A model generated the notes under the pieces. It was not told the origin of the DNA, did no database searches, and worked only from the letters and a program-made list of their open reading frames with translations. DNA of 64,000 nt from Metallyticus violacea (Eukaryota > Arthropoda > Insecta > Mantodea > Metallyticidae): assembly GCA_030762175.1 (NCBI GenBank), contig CM060840.1:39110501-39174500 (forward strand), given 5' to 3'. Below, piece after piece: positions 34,459 to 47,179 of this stretch. A program made the position numbers and the translations under genes. Position 1 is the stretch's first letter. Each line of letters begins with the position of its first letter.

Positions 34459-35208
34459 ACTTATAAGATGTTAGTTTGCTGCTTTTTTTAATTAGAATAT
34501 TCCAGTGTTTCAAAAGTTTATGTAAAGAAGGTAAGGTTATCAATTTCAATAATATAGAAAACATATGAGTACATATAACTGCTAACTGTATATATTATGC
34601 TCTCATTCCGCTCTGCAATCAGAATTTGAATTTCTTCGTGGAAACCGTTTGCACTTCAATAGACACGCGATTCCGGGTAAGATTCGAATTACAGTTCCTC
34701 TGACGCGGGCAATTGATCTGCTCAGTCGTGTTTATCATGCTTACTGTTTCAATTGCATTTATGCAGGTAGGTGTGTTAATTTTTCTACTGTAGTTTTGCA
34801 TATAATAGAGTATGTCAATGAGGTATATCCTAGAACAAAGCATATTTACTTGTGATTGTAATTGTAATGCTAAAAGGGTTTACTCGTCCTATAGTAAAGG
34901 CTTTTATGCTGAATTTCCAGAAGTAACACCTACACCGGTAAGCGGACTTTTCATATTGGTGAACAAAGTTTGAAGGCTTTACATTGAAAAAAAAAAATTG
35001 AAAACGAAATTTTAATACAGGAGAATTTTGATTGGAAACTTCCGAAAGTGATTAATCCAGCACGTTTGTGTACCTGTCAGCAGTGCGTGTAAGGCCATTC
35101 AATTGCTTTATCTTCATTCGTATAAAATTACTGCCGTAAATAAACCCTTTGAGGCTTTCAGCGAAATATTTGAGAGGTAATTTACAATTTTCGAGAAAAT
35201 AAATTTAG

Positions 35209-35289
35209 CCTCAAAATCTTTTCAAAGGATTCAGGAGGCATGTCTCAGAGCTGAAGACAAACTTCGAACATCTGCGAGTGCAATTATGA
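35209..35289 (+). pseudogene. C-terminal fragment of a Tc1/mariner-type transposase
   Basis: Codons read PQNLFKGFRRHVSELKTNFE followed by HLRVQL and a TGA stop. This aligns with the minus-strand fragment at 19795-19884 (SQNLFKRIQACFIAEGKNFE, HIL). At the DNA level both share 'tcaaaatcttttcaa' and 'aacttcga(a/g)cat'. Only about 27 codons can be recognised; no catalytic region is visible upstream. The two fragments appear to come from one transposon family. Confidence 0.65.
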
Positions 35290-35299
35290 TGACTATTTA

Positions 35300-37185
35300 C
35301 TTCTAATTAATAAGGAAAAGGAAAAAAAAAAAAAACGCGCGCTCTGAGTTTCTACTGTGTAACCTCGGAGGTGGTGAGGCCGTTAAGCGGTAACTTTCCG
35401 TTGGCAAAATAAATTTGTGATTGCGTAGCGAAATGAGGAGCTTATACTATGGGCATTTTTCTTCTTTGTAACTTGTTTATCCAATCTCCAAAGCTTTACC
35501 ACTAATTAATTAACATGCTGTATATTATAGGTACAACATTTGGCTTAAAAATGATTTTTGTGATACAAAATTATTAATGAAATATTTTAATTTATCACAC
35601 CCGCAATGATTGAGCATTTATATTGGCCACATTTCTGCAAATCACGGCGGCAGCAATACATCGTGTTTATTTCAACCTACATAGGAGTAAAGGGACTGAC
35701 TATATTTCCGGTTTCTATATTAGAGGCAGTACGTGCAATCAGTTACAACAGGTCCCGATGGATAAATGGAACCACTTCTCTCTAACTCTATACCACGTGT
35801 GAATTAGCCTTGGGGATTTGGCGAATGAGTAACACTGAAGAATATAATATATAACTAAAATACTGCTCACTGTTTAAGACTAATAAATCTAATATCTCGT
35901 TTAATTTTTCTCTCCTTTATAATTAAGTTAAATTTAATTCTTCAATATTACGAATGCATGAAACCCATAAATAGCTCTGTAAATAAACAATAAAGTTATA
36001 ATCTAATCAACAGAAAAACTATCTGAATGTACTTTTTATTAACAATATACAGATCCGGAAAAAAATCCTTAAAATTTGAGGGATTATAAAAAAAAGAGGA
36101 GTGGGAGTATATGAAAAACAATTTTTTAGACCAAACATATTTTTTCCACTTTTAAAAAAACAGCGAAGAAAGAAGAGATGAATGAAAAACATGACCAAGA
36201 AAATTTAGAAAAAAAATGAAAAACATGATTTATTCTCTTATTCCTCTTAGAGTAATAAAATTTTTCAGATTCAATACAGATATTGGCCAAAATTGTTTCC
36301 TTATATTGCAAATGAGACAAATTCATATTATTGTTATTATCATTTCAATTCTGAAGCAAATGTTATTGAACTTTTTAAAAAAACAAAACATTTTTTTAAT
36401 TAATTTGAAATAAAAACCCATTTAGAAATATTTCATTATTTGCATATGCAGTGCTACATAGAAAAGAATGAGGGAAATTTGAACTGCTATTCGTCTCCGA
36501 ACTAGCATAGCTAAAAGATCATCGTTCCACCGCAGGGTATAGCCACTGACTATTAAGTTATTGGCCTCATTTCCAATTGAACAGGGCTCAATATACTCAA
36601 GACTAAAAATCTTCTTACCTACAGAATATGAACCAAAATGACTTGGATTCATTGTCTTGCGATAAACTAGATCCTGTTTTCTTTGCACTGGTTCATTTCG
36701 TTCTTAAGTACATAAGATACGTACATTTGTTCATTGTGGTTTGAGTAGACCTGAAATGAGCATCAGCTCGGTACCATGATAAATGCATTTCCATTTATTA
36801 TCGTCACTCACCAAATCATATGGAGGATAATTAACAATTGGTAATCGTTCCTTCAAAAAGGATAGTCTCATGAGCCCTCAGCTCCAAATAACAGCCCCAA
36901 ATAGTCACACTAGATGCGTTTAAGTAAACAAAATGTGCGGTTTAGGCTGCCCTTCGCCTTATTTTAAATGAGATTTTAATAAGAATTTATCGGTCTCTTA
37001 ACTGTTTTTCCAAAGTCAGAATCAGATTTGCATTGCACAAGAAACCATTCGCAGATCACAAAAAGACAGTCCGAATCCTTTTCATGGAGTGCTTGCAAAC
37101 TTTTTGATCGATATGGTCTCACCTACTACAAATCTGCAACAGACTTCTTAATATTCGTATGTAATGTTTAGGAAACATCATAACA
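35300..37185. other. AT-rich non-coding stretch
   Basis: No gene called. The minus-strand 88-codon frame at 36422-36688 is less AT-biased but has no recognised domain. Antisense/sense frame pairs near 36126-36413 are compositional. Confidence 0.4.
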
Positions 37186-37189
37186 TGGC

Positions 37190-37610
37190 CCAGATGTGGC
37201 TACAAGCTTAAGGAACGCAGACTGTAGGACCTCATCAGTTGTGTGCAGACCTAATGCACGATACCTCTGCACTCTACGTCACACAGTTGAAGGCGGCTTT
37301 TCTACTACTTGCTATGATGACATTGATATTTCGGACAAGTGTAGGAACATAACTATTTGGATATCTATTATCTTAAAAATTGCTATTTGCATAAACTAAA
37401 GATGGAACGTACACACTTTTACTTGTTATGTACGTAGTTTTCTCAATTAAGTCCATAATTAATGTTTTATTTGAAAAGAAGGAGAGGATTACACATAGGC
37501 GCAGGTTATTCAATCTCTCTCCCGGAACAGCTTTCTATTTCCTACAATATCGGAGTGCAAACTTATCGTGCGCCAGGTCTGCCTGCAGATTCATATTAAT
37601 AATAAGAAAA
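37190..37610 (+). repeat. Repeat D, copy 1 (unclassified)
   Basis: Direct repeat of 38685-39175. The shared ordered blocks are: 'aatgcacgatacctctgcac', 'ctatgatgacattgat', 'aactatttggatatct', 'attaatgttttatttgaaaa', 'gcgcaggttattcaatctct', 'gaacagctttctatttc', 'ggagtgcaaactta' and 'cgtgcgccaggtctgcctg'. No coding motif or terminal inverted repeat was recognised. The 67-codon frame at 37196-37399 lies inside it and is not treated as a gene. Confidence 0.7.
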
Positions 37611-37614
37611 AAAA

Positions 37615-38680
37615 ACTTTAAGATTTTTTAACTTCATGTAAACAACAACACACTGTGTATAACACGGAACTAGCTAACTAACTTCATAAGTTCATTTTAG
37701 TAACAGCAGTGTAATATAAACAATTTCATTTACACTTGTAACCTTTTTCGATTTACTTCTGAAGTATGTATTATATTACATTTATAGGTTTAAAAATATT
37801 ATTTAGTAAATATTTCTCAGGTACAAAATTCTCATTCCCTGAATTAAGACATTTTTGGTTTATAATGTAAATAAAAAAATTAAGAGAAATTTTAAAACTT
37901 GGATTTTACTCATTAAACCTCAAAAGAAGGAAAATATATGCCCTACAAAAATAGTCAAACAAAGTGTATTCCAATTATTAGGTGATAGCTTATTTAATTT
38001 CAATGCTTATATAAAAATTAAATCATTGTAAATTATGGTTTATTGTTTCGAGAGAAGCAACATTAGAGGACGTTTGGCAGTAATACGGTAGGTATAAACT
38101 TAAAAAGCATACAGGAAAAAAAACTAACTGCAAAGAGATAAAGAGGAACGCATAACGTAGTACATAAACTGAATATAGAAAATTCAGTCCTCTTAGGGAA
38201 AACAAGCGTAGAGAAACACTGGGGGCGGTCATAGAAGAGTGGAGAAAAATGATATTGAAGAGCTGATTTTTATTATAATACGTTGCTCCGGAAGATACAT
38301 GTACATCCGGAACTAATAAAAACATTCATACATATGCAGAACAATACAGGCATTTATTGCTTAAGGGCGAAAACGTATATTTTATTTCTGAAATTTTCAA
38401 TAGACGGAAATTCGGATTTCTTGGAACGTTTTAACGGCTTTTTAAGAACATTTTATGAATAGTACGATGCAAAAATAAATAAATAAATAAATAAAACCAT
38501 TAACACCTACGCTTGATACCTACATGCATGTAAACCAAAGTTTTTAAAGTGTTTTAAAGAATGGAAAACTTTTAAATATATTATTGAGTCCGGATATTAC
38601 AGAAAAAGATTCCTTGCTGCTATTTGTTCTCACAATTTCTATTTCTGACAAGTAAATATTATCTCCGTTTATATTGAAAC
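37615..38680. other. Spacer between copies of repeat D
   Basis: AT-rich. It includes an AAAT microsatellite at 38471-38495 and a 100-codon minus-strand frame (38023-38325) that is leucine/phenylalanine-rich by composition and has no recognised domain. Confidence 0.45.
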
Positions 38681-38684
38681 CAAA

Positions 38685-39175
38685 TGCACAATCTCTACAC
38701 CCAGCCTGTCATATAGCCGGAGGCAGTGTTTCTTATTATCTGCTATGATGACTTTGATCTTTTGGAAAACTGCCGGAGCATCGTGTAAAATAAACTGCAC
38801 ACGAGTATTACATACGATTATTGCATTCTAGTGAACTATTTGGATGTCTGTTATATTAAACTAATTACATAAGTGGCATATAGACATTTCACTTTCACGT
38901 GTTGTTATTAGCGTACTTTTCGCAACCTTTAGGCGGTGCTATTCATTTGTTGTGTAAAAAACATAAGAGTTCCTGCAATTTCAAATTATTGGTTGTATTG
39001 TTTTTTCTTGCTCACTCTAGTACGTAACTAATATTTTTCTTAGAAAAGTTGGCTGTGCTACGGAAGAAGCGCAGGATGTTCTATCTCTCTCACTGAACAG
39101 CTTTTCTTTCTCACAATAAAGGACTCAAGTGCAAACTTAGTGTGCACGAAGTCTACAGGGAATAAAGATTCTAGA
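38685..39175 (+). repeat. Repeat D, copy 2, with an extra internal segment
   Basis: Blocks in the same order and orientation as 37190-37610: 'aatgcacaatctctacac', 'ctatgatgactttgatc', 'aactatttggatgtct', 'actaatatttttcttagaaa', 'gcgcaggatgttctatctct', 'gaacagcttttctttctc', 'aagtgcaaacttagtgtgca', 'cgaagtctac'. About 100 bp of extra sequence lies between the 'ttacataagtggc' and 'ctaatatttttct' parts. Confidence 0.7.
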
Positions 39176-39179
39176 ATAG

Positions 39180-39600
39180 CTATCTGAAAAATGAAAAATA
39201 TTGACTTGAATCACTATTGGACTGAGTCATTTTTAACTGTAAGTTTATGTACAAGCAGAATTTGAATTATCCTCTCGTTTTTATTCAAAGTTTTTATGAA
39301 TTATCAATTAATTATAATGATCTTTACACTGATAAAATAGCCACCACATTGGAATGGTTCTGCAATGTATTTAAGGAAATTAATCCATCTCCGATTATCA
39401 TTAGAGGGATTTGAATAATATCGTCTGCTTATTAGAAGCTGCTTTTCTGGTAAGTGCCGCTTCGATATTCGAGTTAGGTCTCCAATTGCAGCAGAAAGTT
39501 TTAAAATGTACCAGAGATAATCTGTGCAATAAATGAGTATTTAACTAAGTTGCATATTTCTCAGTTTAAAATGTTCTATAACGATGTGTATAATTTCCCT
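39180..39600. other. Non-coding stretch
   Basis: Nothing recognised. Confidence 0.4.
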
Positions 39601-39603
39601 TTT

Positions 39604-39651
<48 letters not shown>

Positions 39652-39680
39652 TTTATTTATTTATTTATTTTTTTTTTTTT
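39601..39680. repeat. (TTTC)n then (TTTA)n and poly-T
   Basis: About 12 TTTC units, several TTTA units and a T12 run, with no coding content. Confidence 0.95.
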
Positions 39681-39684
39681 GATC

Positions 39685-40188
39685 ACTGAATTCTGTTGAT
39701 TTCGGTGCACTCTAGGAACAAGTAAAAATAAACGGCCATTGTTTTAAAGTTCCTATATTAACTCTTAGGTTTTACGTATATGTGATTGTGAAAACTTTAT
39801 TTCGTCTGTAAGTGTCATAAGAAATAAGAACCGACCATCTTGCAGATTGAGTACATATTGCATTAAGAGTGTCTTGATTCAGGTATACCCAGATTTTCCC
39901 CAGCTTACAACAAATACGCAGTACTAAATCACTACACTAATTTTATGTATATACATTTTCAAAGAAAAAACGGTAATATTATTAGAAAATAAGGTAAAGT
40001 CTAGCTTCATTACTAAAATAGCAAAATGTATTAATATTGATATTGATGTCATATTTGCGGTTACAGTTCTCACTATGACGCCCACATGTGCGGGAAATGT
40101 CTCCACAAGTAAAAATGTTGAACAATACGAAACTGCAACCCATTATTTTGGGCATAACAATGGCTGCTCCTAAGTAAACTTTAAACAA
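39685..40188. other. Non-coding stretch upstream of LINE fragment
   Basis: No reverse transcriptase motif could be found here, so the LINE at 40191 is 5'-truncated. The two minus-strand frames (39924-40188) are not recognised. Confidence 0.4.
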
Positions 40189-40190
40189 GT

Positions 40191-41012
<822 letters not shown>

Positions 41013-41049
41013 GTGTAAACCTTAAAAAAAAAGAAGAAAACAGAAATAT

Positions 41050-44000
41050 TTAATTTAATTTAATTTAATTTATAAGCATAGAACTCTAGAATTCTTCAAA
41101 TAAAAAGAACCTGTTAACTGACTTTCTAGGAGTATACAGAAGGTACCTGAACGTTTTGTTATACAGAATCAATATCTATCGGGACTGTGCTTCTGAGCTA
41201 TAGGGGTTTACTTGTTAAATGAAACACCGCTTGAGATATACGAGCATGCTTTACAACTAGTATGTTTTTTCATTGTTGCCCACCTTTCCCCACCTCCACT
41301 TCTCCCTCTTAATGGAGAAAACAATCTAAGACTTATTTTAAGGTTTGGCTATATGATGAAACGCTTTACTTCATGCATCTTATGCATTGTAGAGCGCAGT
41401 GCAATGGGAGTGCTGCTAGACTACTTTATGAAGAGCAATCCATTGATAGTGCCCCTTCATCACATTATATTTGCGCTAGCAGTTCGACGACTACGCGAAA
41501 CTAGATCATTTCTTGTTTCTCTGCTTGATGCTGGAATCCAGAGGTAAGCTCAAACACGAAATTGGAAAACAGAATTTTGATACAGTTGCTAACGATCCCT
41601 TTACAATTGCTCTTCATGTTAGTCGTGCTTTACACATAGTTCCGCATGTGTTTGAAGATTTGTACACGAGCTCATCCTATCATTTTCAATAGATGGAAAC
41701 CGAAAGATGACCGCAGATGTGAATATGTTAATACGAGTATGTTTTTCTGCCCTATTACATACAGATAAAGATCCACAAGATTAGAAACATTTAAAGCTAT
41801 ATTTGGGATAAGAAAAATCCACTTGCATTCCGGTGTTGTTCTTGTCAACATGCATTTGATCTGAGCAGGTTTGCTACATGCTTATTTGATAGGACAAGCA
41901 ACGCTGGCATCTTCAAACATTTTCTATGCGATGGTGTTCCGTAACTGTTATATGTGCCTCTAGCGATCCGAAGGTTCGCGTGGTTTCTGCCTATGTTACC
42001 GTCAAAGGTTTAATTTTTGAAATGTCTGTTAAACAAACACATCTTATTGTTGGCCGTATTAATGCTGTCTTCGACAGCCCTGGGATGCTACAGAAGGATG
42101 CTTGAATCTCATCTAGCTTTATTATCTTGAAGTCAATGGGCATTGTTTTGTTTGAAAAATCTAACTTTGTGCTAGAATGCATTTTCTAATAATTGCTGCA
42201 ATTGTTGTTTGGGTTACATTGATGAGCTCTTGTTTCAACTTAATTTCGGTTGAAAAAGAGCATCAAAGAGTGGCGGCTCTTGTCTCCTATAGAGGGGTGG
42301 GCCAGGGACACCCAAATGGTATAGGGGAAGATCTCTTTTATCAATACTTATACTCCTCCCCAACATTCTTTCATAACTGCAACGCCATCGTAAGTTTGGG
42401 TTATAATCTTTTGGTTTATATGAAACTTATCTAATTCAGCTGTTAAAGTACTTCATAAGTCTTCTGAGGTCAATTCAGAATTTCAGAATGATTTTATGAA
42501 TCTTTCAACCGGTTTACCCCCCCTGATGCATGTCATATCATATATCACAAATTGTGACATGCATGTAATGTCTGTTATTTCGTCTGCCTGTACAGAAAGG
42601 AAATTTTCCTTTTTTATTTCTTTTCTAATTTCATTTCTTTAAACAACATACATTTCTCACCTCACACGCTGTCAGCCAAGATGCTTTTTCAAACAAAAAA
42701 AAAAACAAAAAAACTTAAATTTAGTGCCGTCCTTATGAGTAATCTCTCATAACTTTCGGTTGATGAGGTCCAAATAGTTTCACTACCAACGTATCAGTTA
42801 AACTTAGACACAAAAATGCAGTCTTCAATAAAACGTCCATTTTATTCTTCGTAACAAAATAGTTATGCTTTTTTGTAACTTAACAGTTAACACTGTGAAA
42901 GTCAACTTTCCAATGAAAAACACTGGGGAAACCAACCAATTTCAAACAAAGGGCGAAAATAAAAACTAGTCAGTTATGAGTGGTATCAGTAACCCCTCAA
43001 CATCTGGTTCCTAAGAAAAGATAGAATACCGAGCACTGGCCATGAGCGACTTCTTGCTGGTCCAAGAGAATGCAAAATAAGCAGGAGAAAGTCTAATATA
43101 TCTTGGATGAAGTCAAGCACATTCTTTGCTGGTCCATGAAGGTATAAATTTAAAGAGTAACATTTTCTGGGCTGGCCCTTGAGCTTTCCTTGCTAACGGA
43201 AGACCCGTTATGTTACCGCTACTACAGTAGAAATGAAATATGCTTATTTCGTAAAATACAATTAAGAACCAATCGGTTATACATCGCTGTTTTCGTACAT
43301 TTTTTGTTTTAAAAGTTGACCAGGAGAGGAGAAAATGATATATAATTATGGCATTTTCTTTGGGTGGTCCCGGCGCATCTGACCCTTATTGACGGGCCGC
43401 TCCTGAATAGCACCTTTCGCTTCAGAAGATTCATAGTTTGGGGTGATTTATTCTGAATATTCATGGCTTCTGCCCGTTTCGGAGGCCTTTTAGCCTTGTA
43501 GAATTTATTTGCTATAATTAAATTGAATGCTTTTATTTGCTGTAACCTTTGCCCTTATTTTCAACCCCTCAAGGTATTTTAGCGATTGCACATGTTTGGA
43601 TAGCAGAAATCACTTCAAGGATAATTTATTGCAAACAGACCAGATAATGGTTTGCCTCTTAACTGTTTATTGATACAAGTGATCAGTATTGCCCCACCTG
43701 AACCATAATGGCATTCACTGCTTTCATTTAAACAAGTGATATTTGCAGATCACTTTGTTTGTCATTTTTTTTTTACCTTTAGTACAAAAGAAAACTAAGT
43801 TACTCTCGTCACCTTTATCAAAGAAAATCACGCAGCTCTATGTTCACAAAGTCTGAAGCATTCGCAAATAAGAGCCGCTTTATTCGCTTCCAGGATTCTA
43901 CAACATTCCCTTTAGCACAATGAGAGCTTAAATCAGTGCTCTAAATAGGTGCAAGCTCTTCACTGGGCTGATTACGGAACAAAGGAGTGCGTATACACGC

Positions 44001-45205
44001 TTTGTGCTTTGCTCTATTGCAGCTGGAACAGTACTTTTTTTTTTACCCGCTCTTTCTTTTTGTTTTTTGTTTTTTGTTCTTTTTTTTTTTTTCCACACTA
44101 GATGGCTTTATTTGTAAGAGTGACAATTGCTGGCACAGAACGTTCTGTAACATCAGCGCCTCTATGAGATATGAATGTGGATGGAATAACCCGTAATCAG
44201 GATTTAACAAAAGAGCAGCAGTGGGCGCAGAGAAAGGTTAAAACAATAACACATTTCTAATCTGGGTTCTGCTGCCTGTGGATAAGTTCTTTGACCCTTT
44301 TTTGCCAAAGTTGATCTTAGCTTTGTAAGCGCAGGAGGATTAACTACTAAATGTGTTCTGTAATTTCGGTAAAAGCTTGCATCTGAGGTAATCCTCATGA
44401 AAACTAGATAGTATCAAATGGAAGGATGTGGGAATGTTATTCTCTGTGTAGCTTCAAAATGACACAGCTAAAACATAAAACGTTTCATTACATAACTGAA
44501 CCAAAATTATATGGCATTGCTACATTCAATGCAAACCGCACACAGCAGATGTTATTAAATTTAAAAACGGACATTTATGTCAGTTGTAATCGACCATTAG
44601 CATTAATAAATTAAAAGTTTATCAAATCAAAATCCTAGAAAAAGTTTGTTACATGCATATTATAATAATATCGTTAAAAATGAGAGCTTAAACAATTTTA
44701 AAATATTCAAATTATTATCAATTCAATTATTATGTTCATTGACATATTTTCTAAAGTTATTGAAGTGCATTACCTATTAATAAATCTTAATTTATATAAC
44801 ACACAAACTTTTCTTTTAAACGTTAACGAAGTAACTGATAGATCTCATTAAAGGAGCATCTTGGGTTAAAAGGAATTGGGAAGTTAGTCCTTTTGCTTCT
44901 TTTATCCCAGGAACAGTTTTACATAAACATTATTTTAATGTTTGCATGTAAAGAAGACGTTTTCCACAAGATTTTCAAAGTTTAAAAGGTAGATTTTTCT
45001 TTTGTATCAACAGAGGAATTCTTTATTTTATTTTTAGAATAATATTAGTATTAAAAATATATTACTTTTTGACTATATTTTGTTATTAAACACTATTCCC
45101 AACGTGCGTCTTTTAGTTATAGGTCAAAGTTTAGCATCTTCTTTGCATATGAGCTTGGGTACGAACTTAGCGGCTCATGAGTGAACCAACCCTAGACGAT
45201 ATTTG
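41050..45205. other. Long non-coding stretch
   Basis: The region begins with a short TTTAA run (about 41051-41071). A 111-codon plus-strand frame at 41212-41547 and an 85-codon frame at 42177-42434 have no domain I recognise. A hairpin with 10-bp arms lies at 42526-42564. Three loosely similar 'cttgctggtcca'-like motifs lie at about 43050-43185. A T/C-rich run at 44034-44095 makes a spurious phenylalanine-rich frame. Confidence 0.4.
42526..42564. repeat. Small hairpin
   Basis: ATGCATGTCA (42526-42535) and TGACATGCAT (42555-42564) are perfect inverted copies around a 19-bp loop. The context gives no sign of a terminator or regulatory role. Confidence 0.7.
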
Positions 45206-45212
45206 ACTTGTA

Positions 45213-45881
45213 CTGGGTGAGCAATGCTTGACGCAACCACGGGACCGCCCGGCAGTGCTATGTCGGCGGTGGCAGGAAGTGTATTTCCCCTCGCTTCAGT
45301 GTCAGTTCAAATCTTGCGCAAGTAGCACGTGTTTGTTAGGCGACGCAATACAGTGTATTGAGTGAAAGTGCATCAAGTGAAATAGTGCAATATAAGTATT
45401 CTATTTCCCAAAGAAATATCATGTATGATTCATACGTGCGTAAAGATCAACGCGTGCTGTAAATACATTATTTCAAGAGGAATTTCCTGATCCACCCAAT
45501 TTAATTCCCTGCGATTTTAATCTCTAGGTGGTATTAAAAGAGAAAGTGTACAAAACAAACACACACAATGTAGATAAACTTAAAACTAACATTCGTCAAG
45601 AATTTGCTGCCATTTTTCAGAGGGAACTGCAGAGTGTAATGAGCAATTCCCTAAGCAGGTGTCAGAAATACCTGAACAACAAAGGAAGGCAATTCCAGCA
45701 TATCCCTGCTTAATAAACATGAGTAATTTCCTTTTTTTTTTAAGTGCCTATGTTATACATGTTAGAAATAACCTACGCGTCAAACCGTACTGTATTTACT
45801 GTTGACTTCCTGTCATCCGCACCGCCGACACAGCAGCCAGCCTCGCCGGCCGACCGGTTGCATGTAAGATCGTTCACCTCG
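45213..45881 (+). mobile_element. Internally deleted Tc1/mariner-type transposon, 669 bp, with TIRs
   Basis: The left end reads 'CTGGGTGAGCAATGCTTGAC' then 'GCAACC', after TA (45211-45212). The right end on the minus strand reads 'CGAGGTGAACGATCTTACAT' then 'GCAACC', and the plus-strand flank is TA (45882-45883). The inverted similarity continues inward for about 70-80 bp and includes 'TGTCGGCGGTG' and 'CAGGAAGT' in both arms, so these are long GC-rich TIRs in an AT-rich setting. Between them lies the C-terminal part of a transposase. Most of the gene is missing, so this is a deletion derivative on the way to being a MITE. Confidence 0.8.
45471..45713 (+). pseudogene. C-terminal transposase fragment (third catalytic D kept)
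   Basis: In one frame the codons read FQEEFPDPPNLIPCDFNL, then a TAG stop (45525-45527), then VVLKEKVYKTNTHNVDKLKT, NIRQEFAAIFQRELQSVMSN and SLSRCQKYLNNKGRQFQHIP. This matches the conserved PPRSPDLTPCDFFLWG.LK..VY motif of an IS630-Tc1-mariner transposase group. The usual W codon (TGG) has become TAG. The third catalytic D (in PCDF) is intact, but everything N-terminal to it is deleted. The part after the stop could be read as a free-standing frame of about 61 codons, but there is no evidence that it is expressed. Confidence 0.8.
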
Positions 45882-45884
45882 TAT

Positions 45885-46180
45885 TACGGTGCTTGAGACT
45901 GTCTTTTTTCTAAGTTAGATTGAATTAATAAAATTGCAATTAAAGCACAATAGTACGTACGTTGTCACAAAGCCCCATGCACCAGTTTTCTCATAATGCG
46001 CTTGGGTATTTCCAATATAAACTTTGGTTTCTCTTTGCTCCAATACTTGTTATTCTATACGAAAACATATTTTTTTTTATTTTAGCAATTTTTGTCGCTT
46101 TCCATACTGAATTTGCGAAATTTGGTTTTCCGGTGCAATCCATTGAAGAAAATTTTAGGAATACTTTCTAATCTCTCTCC
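45885..46180. other. AT-rich non-coding spacer
   Basis: Contains one 69-codon plus-strand frame (45962-46171), phenylalanine/isoleucine-rich and unrecognised. Confidence 0.35.
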
Positions 46181-46189
46181 AATTTTGCC

Positions 46190-46472
46190 GTCGGTTCTTG
46201 TGTTCTAGTGGTAACCATACTTGTCTCGTAGATCCAAAATCATTGGTTCAATTCCGGACAGGTTTTATAAATTTTTTAGGCGTAAAAATGCTAACAATGG
46301 CCTCCTTCGGTAAAGCTATGGGTCCCCTGTCATACATTTACAGCACGAAAAAGAACCTCAATCCTGAAAGAGAAGACATCTGAGCAAGATTCATAAGCCG
46401 TTTCATGCTCAGAATTCAATGGGACCTAAGATGTTAAACAGCGTCCTTAAATAATACAATCGAATTTCGCCT
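46190..46472 (+). mobile_element. SINE family B copy
   Basis: Head 'GGTTCTTGTGTTCTAGTGG' with B-box 'GGTTCAATTCC'. The body keeps 'gtcatacatttacagcacga', 'aaaagaacctcaatcctg', 'catctgagcaagatt' and the 3' motif 'agatgttaaacagcgtcctt'. The 5' half of the 3' stem is damaged by a small deletion. A weak direct repeat ('aattttgcc' near 46181, 'agttttgcc' near 46473) may be the TSD. Confidence 0.8.
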
Positions 46473-46484
46473 AGTTTTGCCTCT

Positions 46485-47175
46485 TTAAACGCACGTCATT
46501 CCTATCCGTGGCCTCTTATTGAGAATATATCTCGTTTTGTACAAATAGCCGCCAGTTGCTCTGGAGAAAGTAAGTAACATCGGGGAATTTTATTGATAAC
46601 CGCCCTTTAACCTACTTGCAAAAATTTGTAATAACATACATAAAAAGTTGTGTAATGTTTACTTAAAAATACTAGGACTCTTTTAAGCACACACATTTAA
46701 ACACGTCAAAGAAACGCCATTGTCTGTACCGTAGAACAGACCAGCGAGCGGCCAAGCTCACGCGCAAAGGCTCTGTATATGAACATTTGATTCTTGTGAA
46801 TGATTAATGAGTAATAAATTGTTTACAAATGCAGAATGTTGGTTTACTAAACAGGTAGCCTCTGTCGTGTGCACAAGTGTATTCGTTCAGGGATGTGAGT
46901 GTTTGCTTAAAGTAGCAGAGAACAGCGCGTACAATGAATGGTCTGAAATGGAACTACAAATTGGTAATAACCATTAATGGGTTTGAATGTTGAGAGTAGA
47001 TATTCCGTGCAAACTTAAACGCTGGTATCACCTTGGAAACGCGATAAACTGTTGAGGCAATGATATACATTGGTTACGAAGCTTAGTTTCCTGTTTATAT
47101 TTGTAAACAAGCGTTTAAAATGTAGAAAAATAAATTTCGTGTATTAATAAAACGTTCCTTTTTGAAAGAAAAAAA
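46485..47175. other. Non-coding stretch
   Basis: Nothing recognised. It may include the eroded left end of the mariner that follows. Confidence 0.4.
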
Positions 47176-47179
47176 AACG

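Noticed and set aside
34619..34855. Complementary sense/antisense frames of 68 and 74 codons
   Set aside because: Mirror frames over the same DNA with no recognised domain on either strand.
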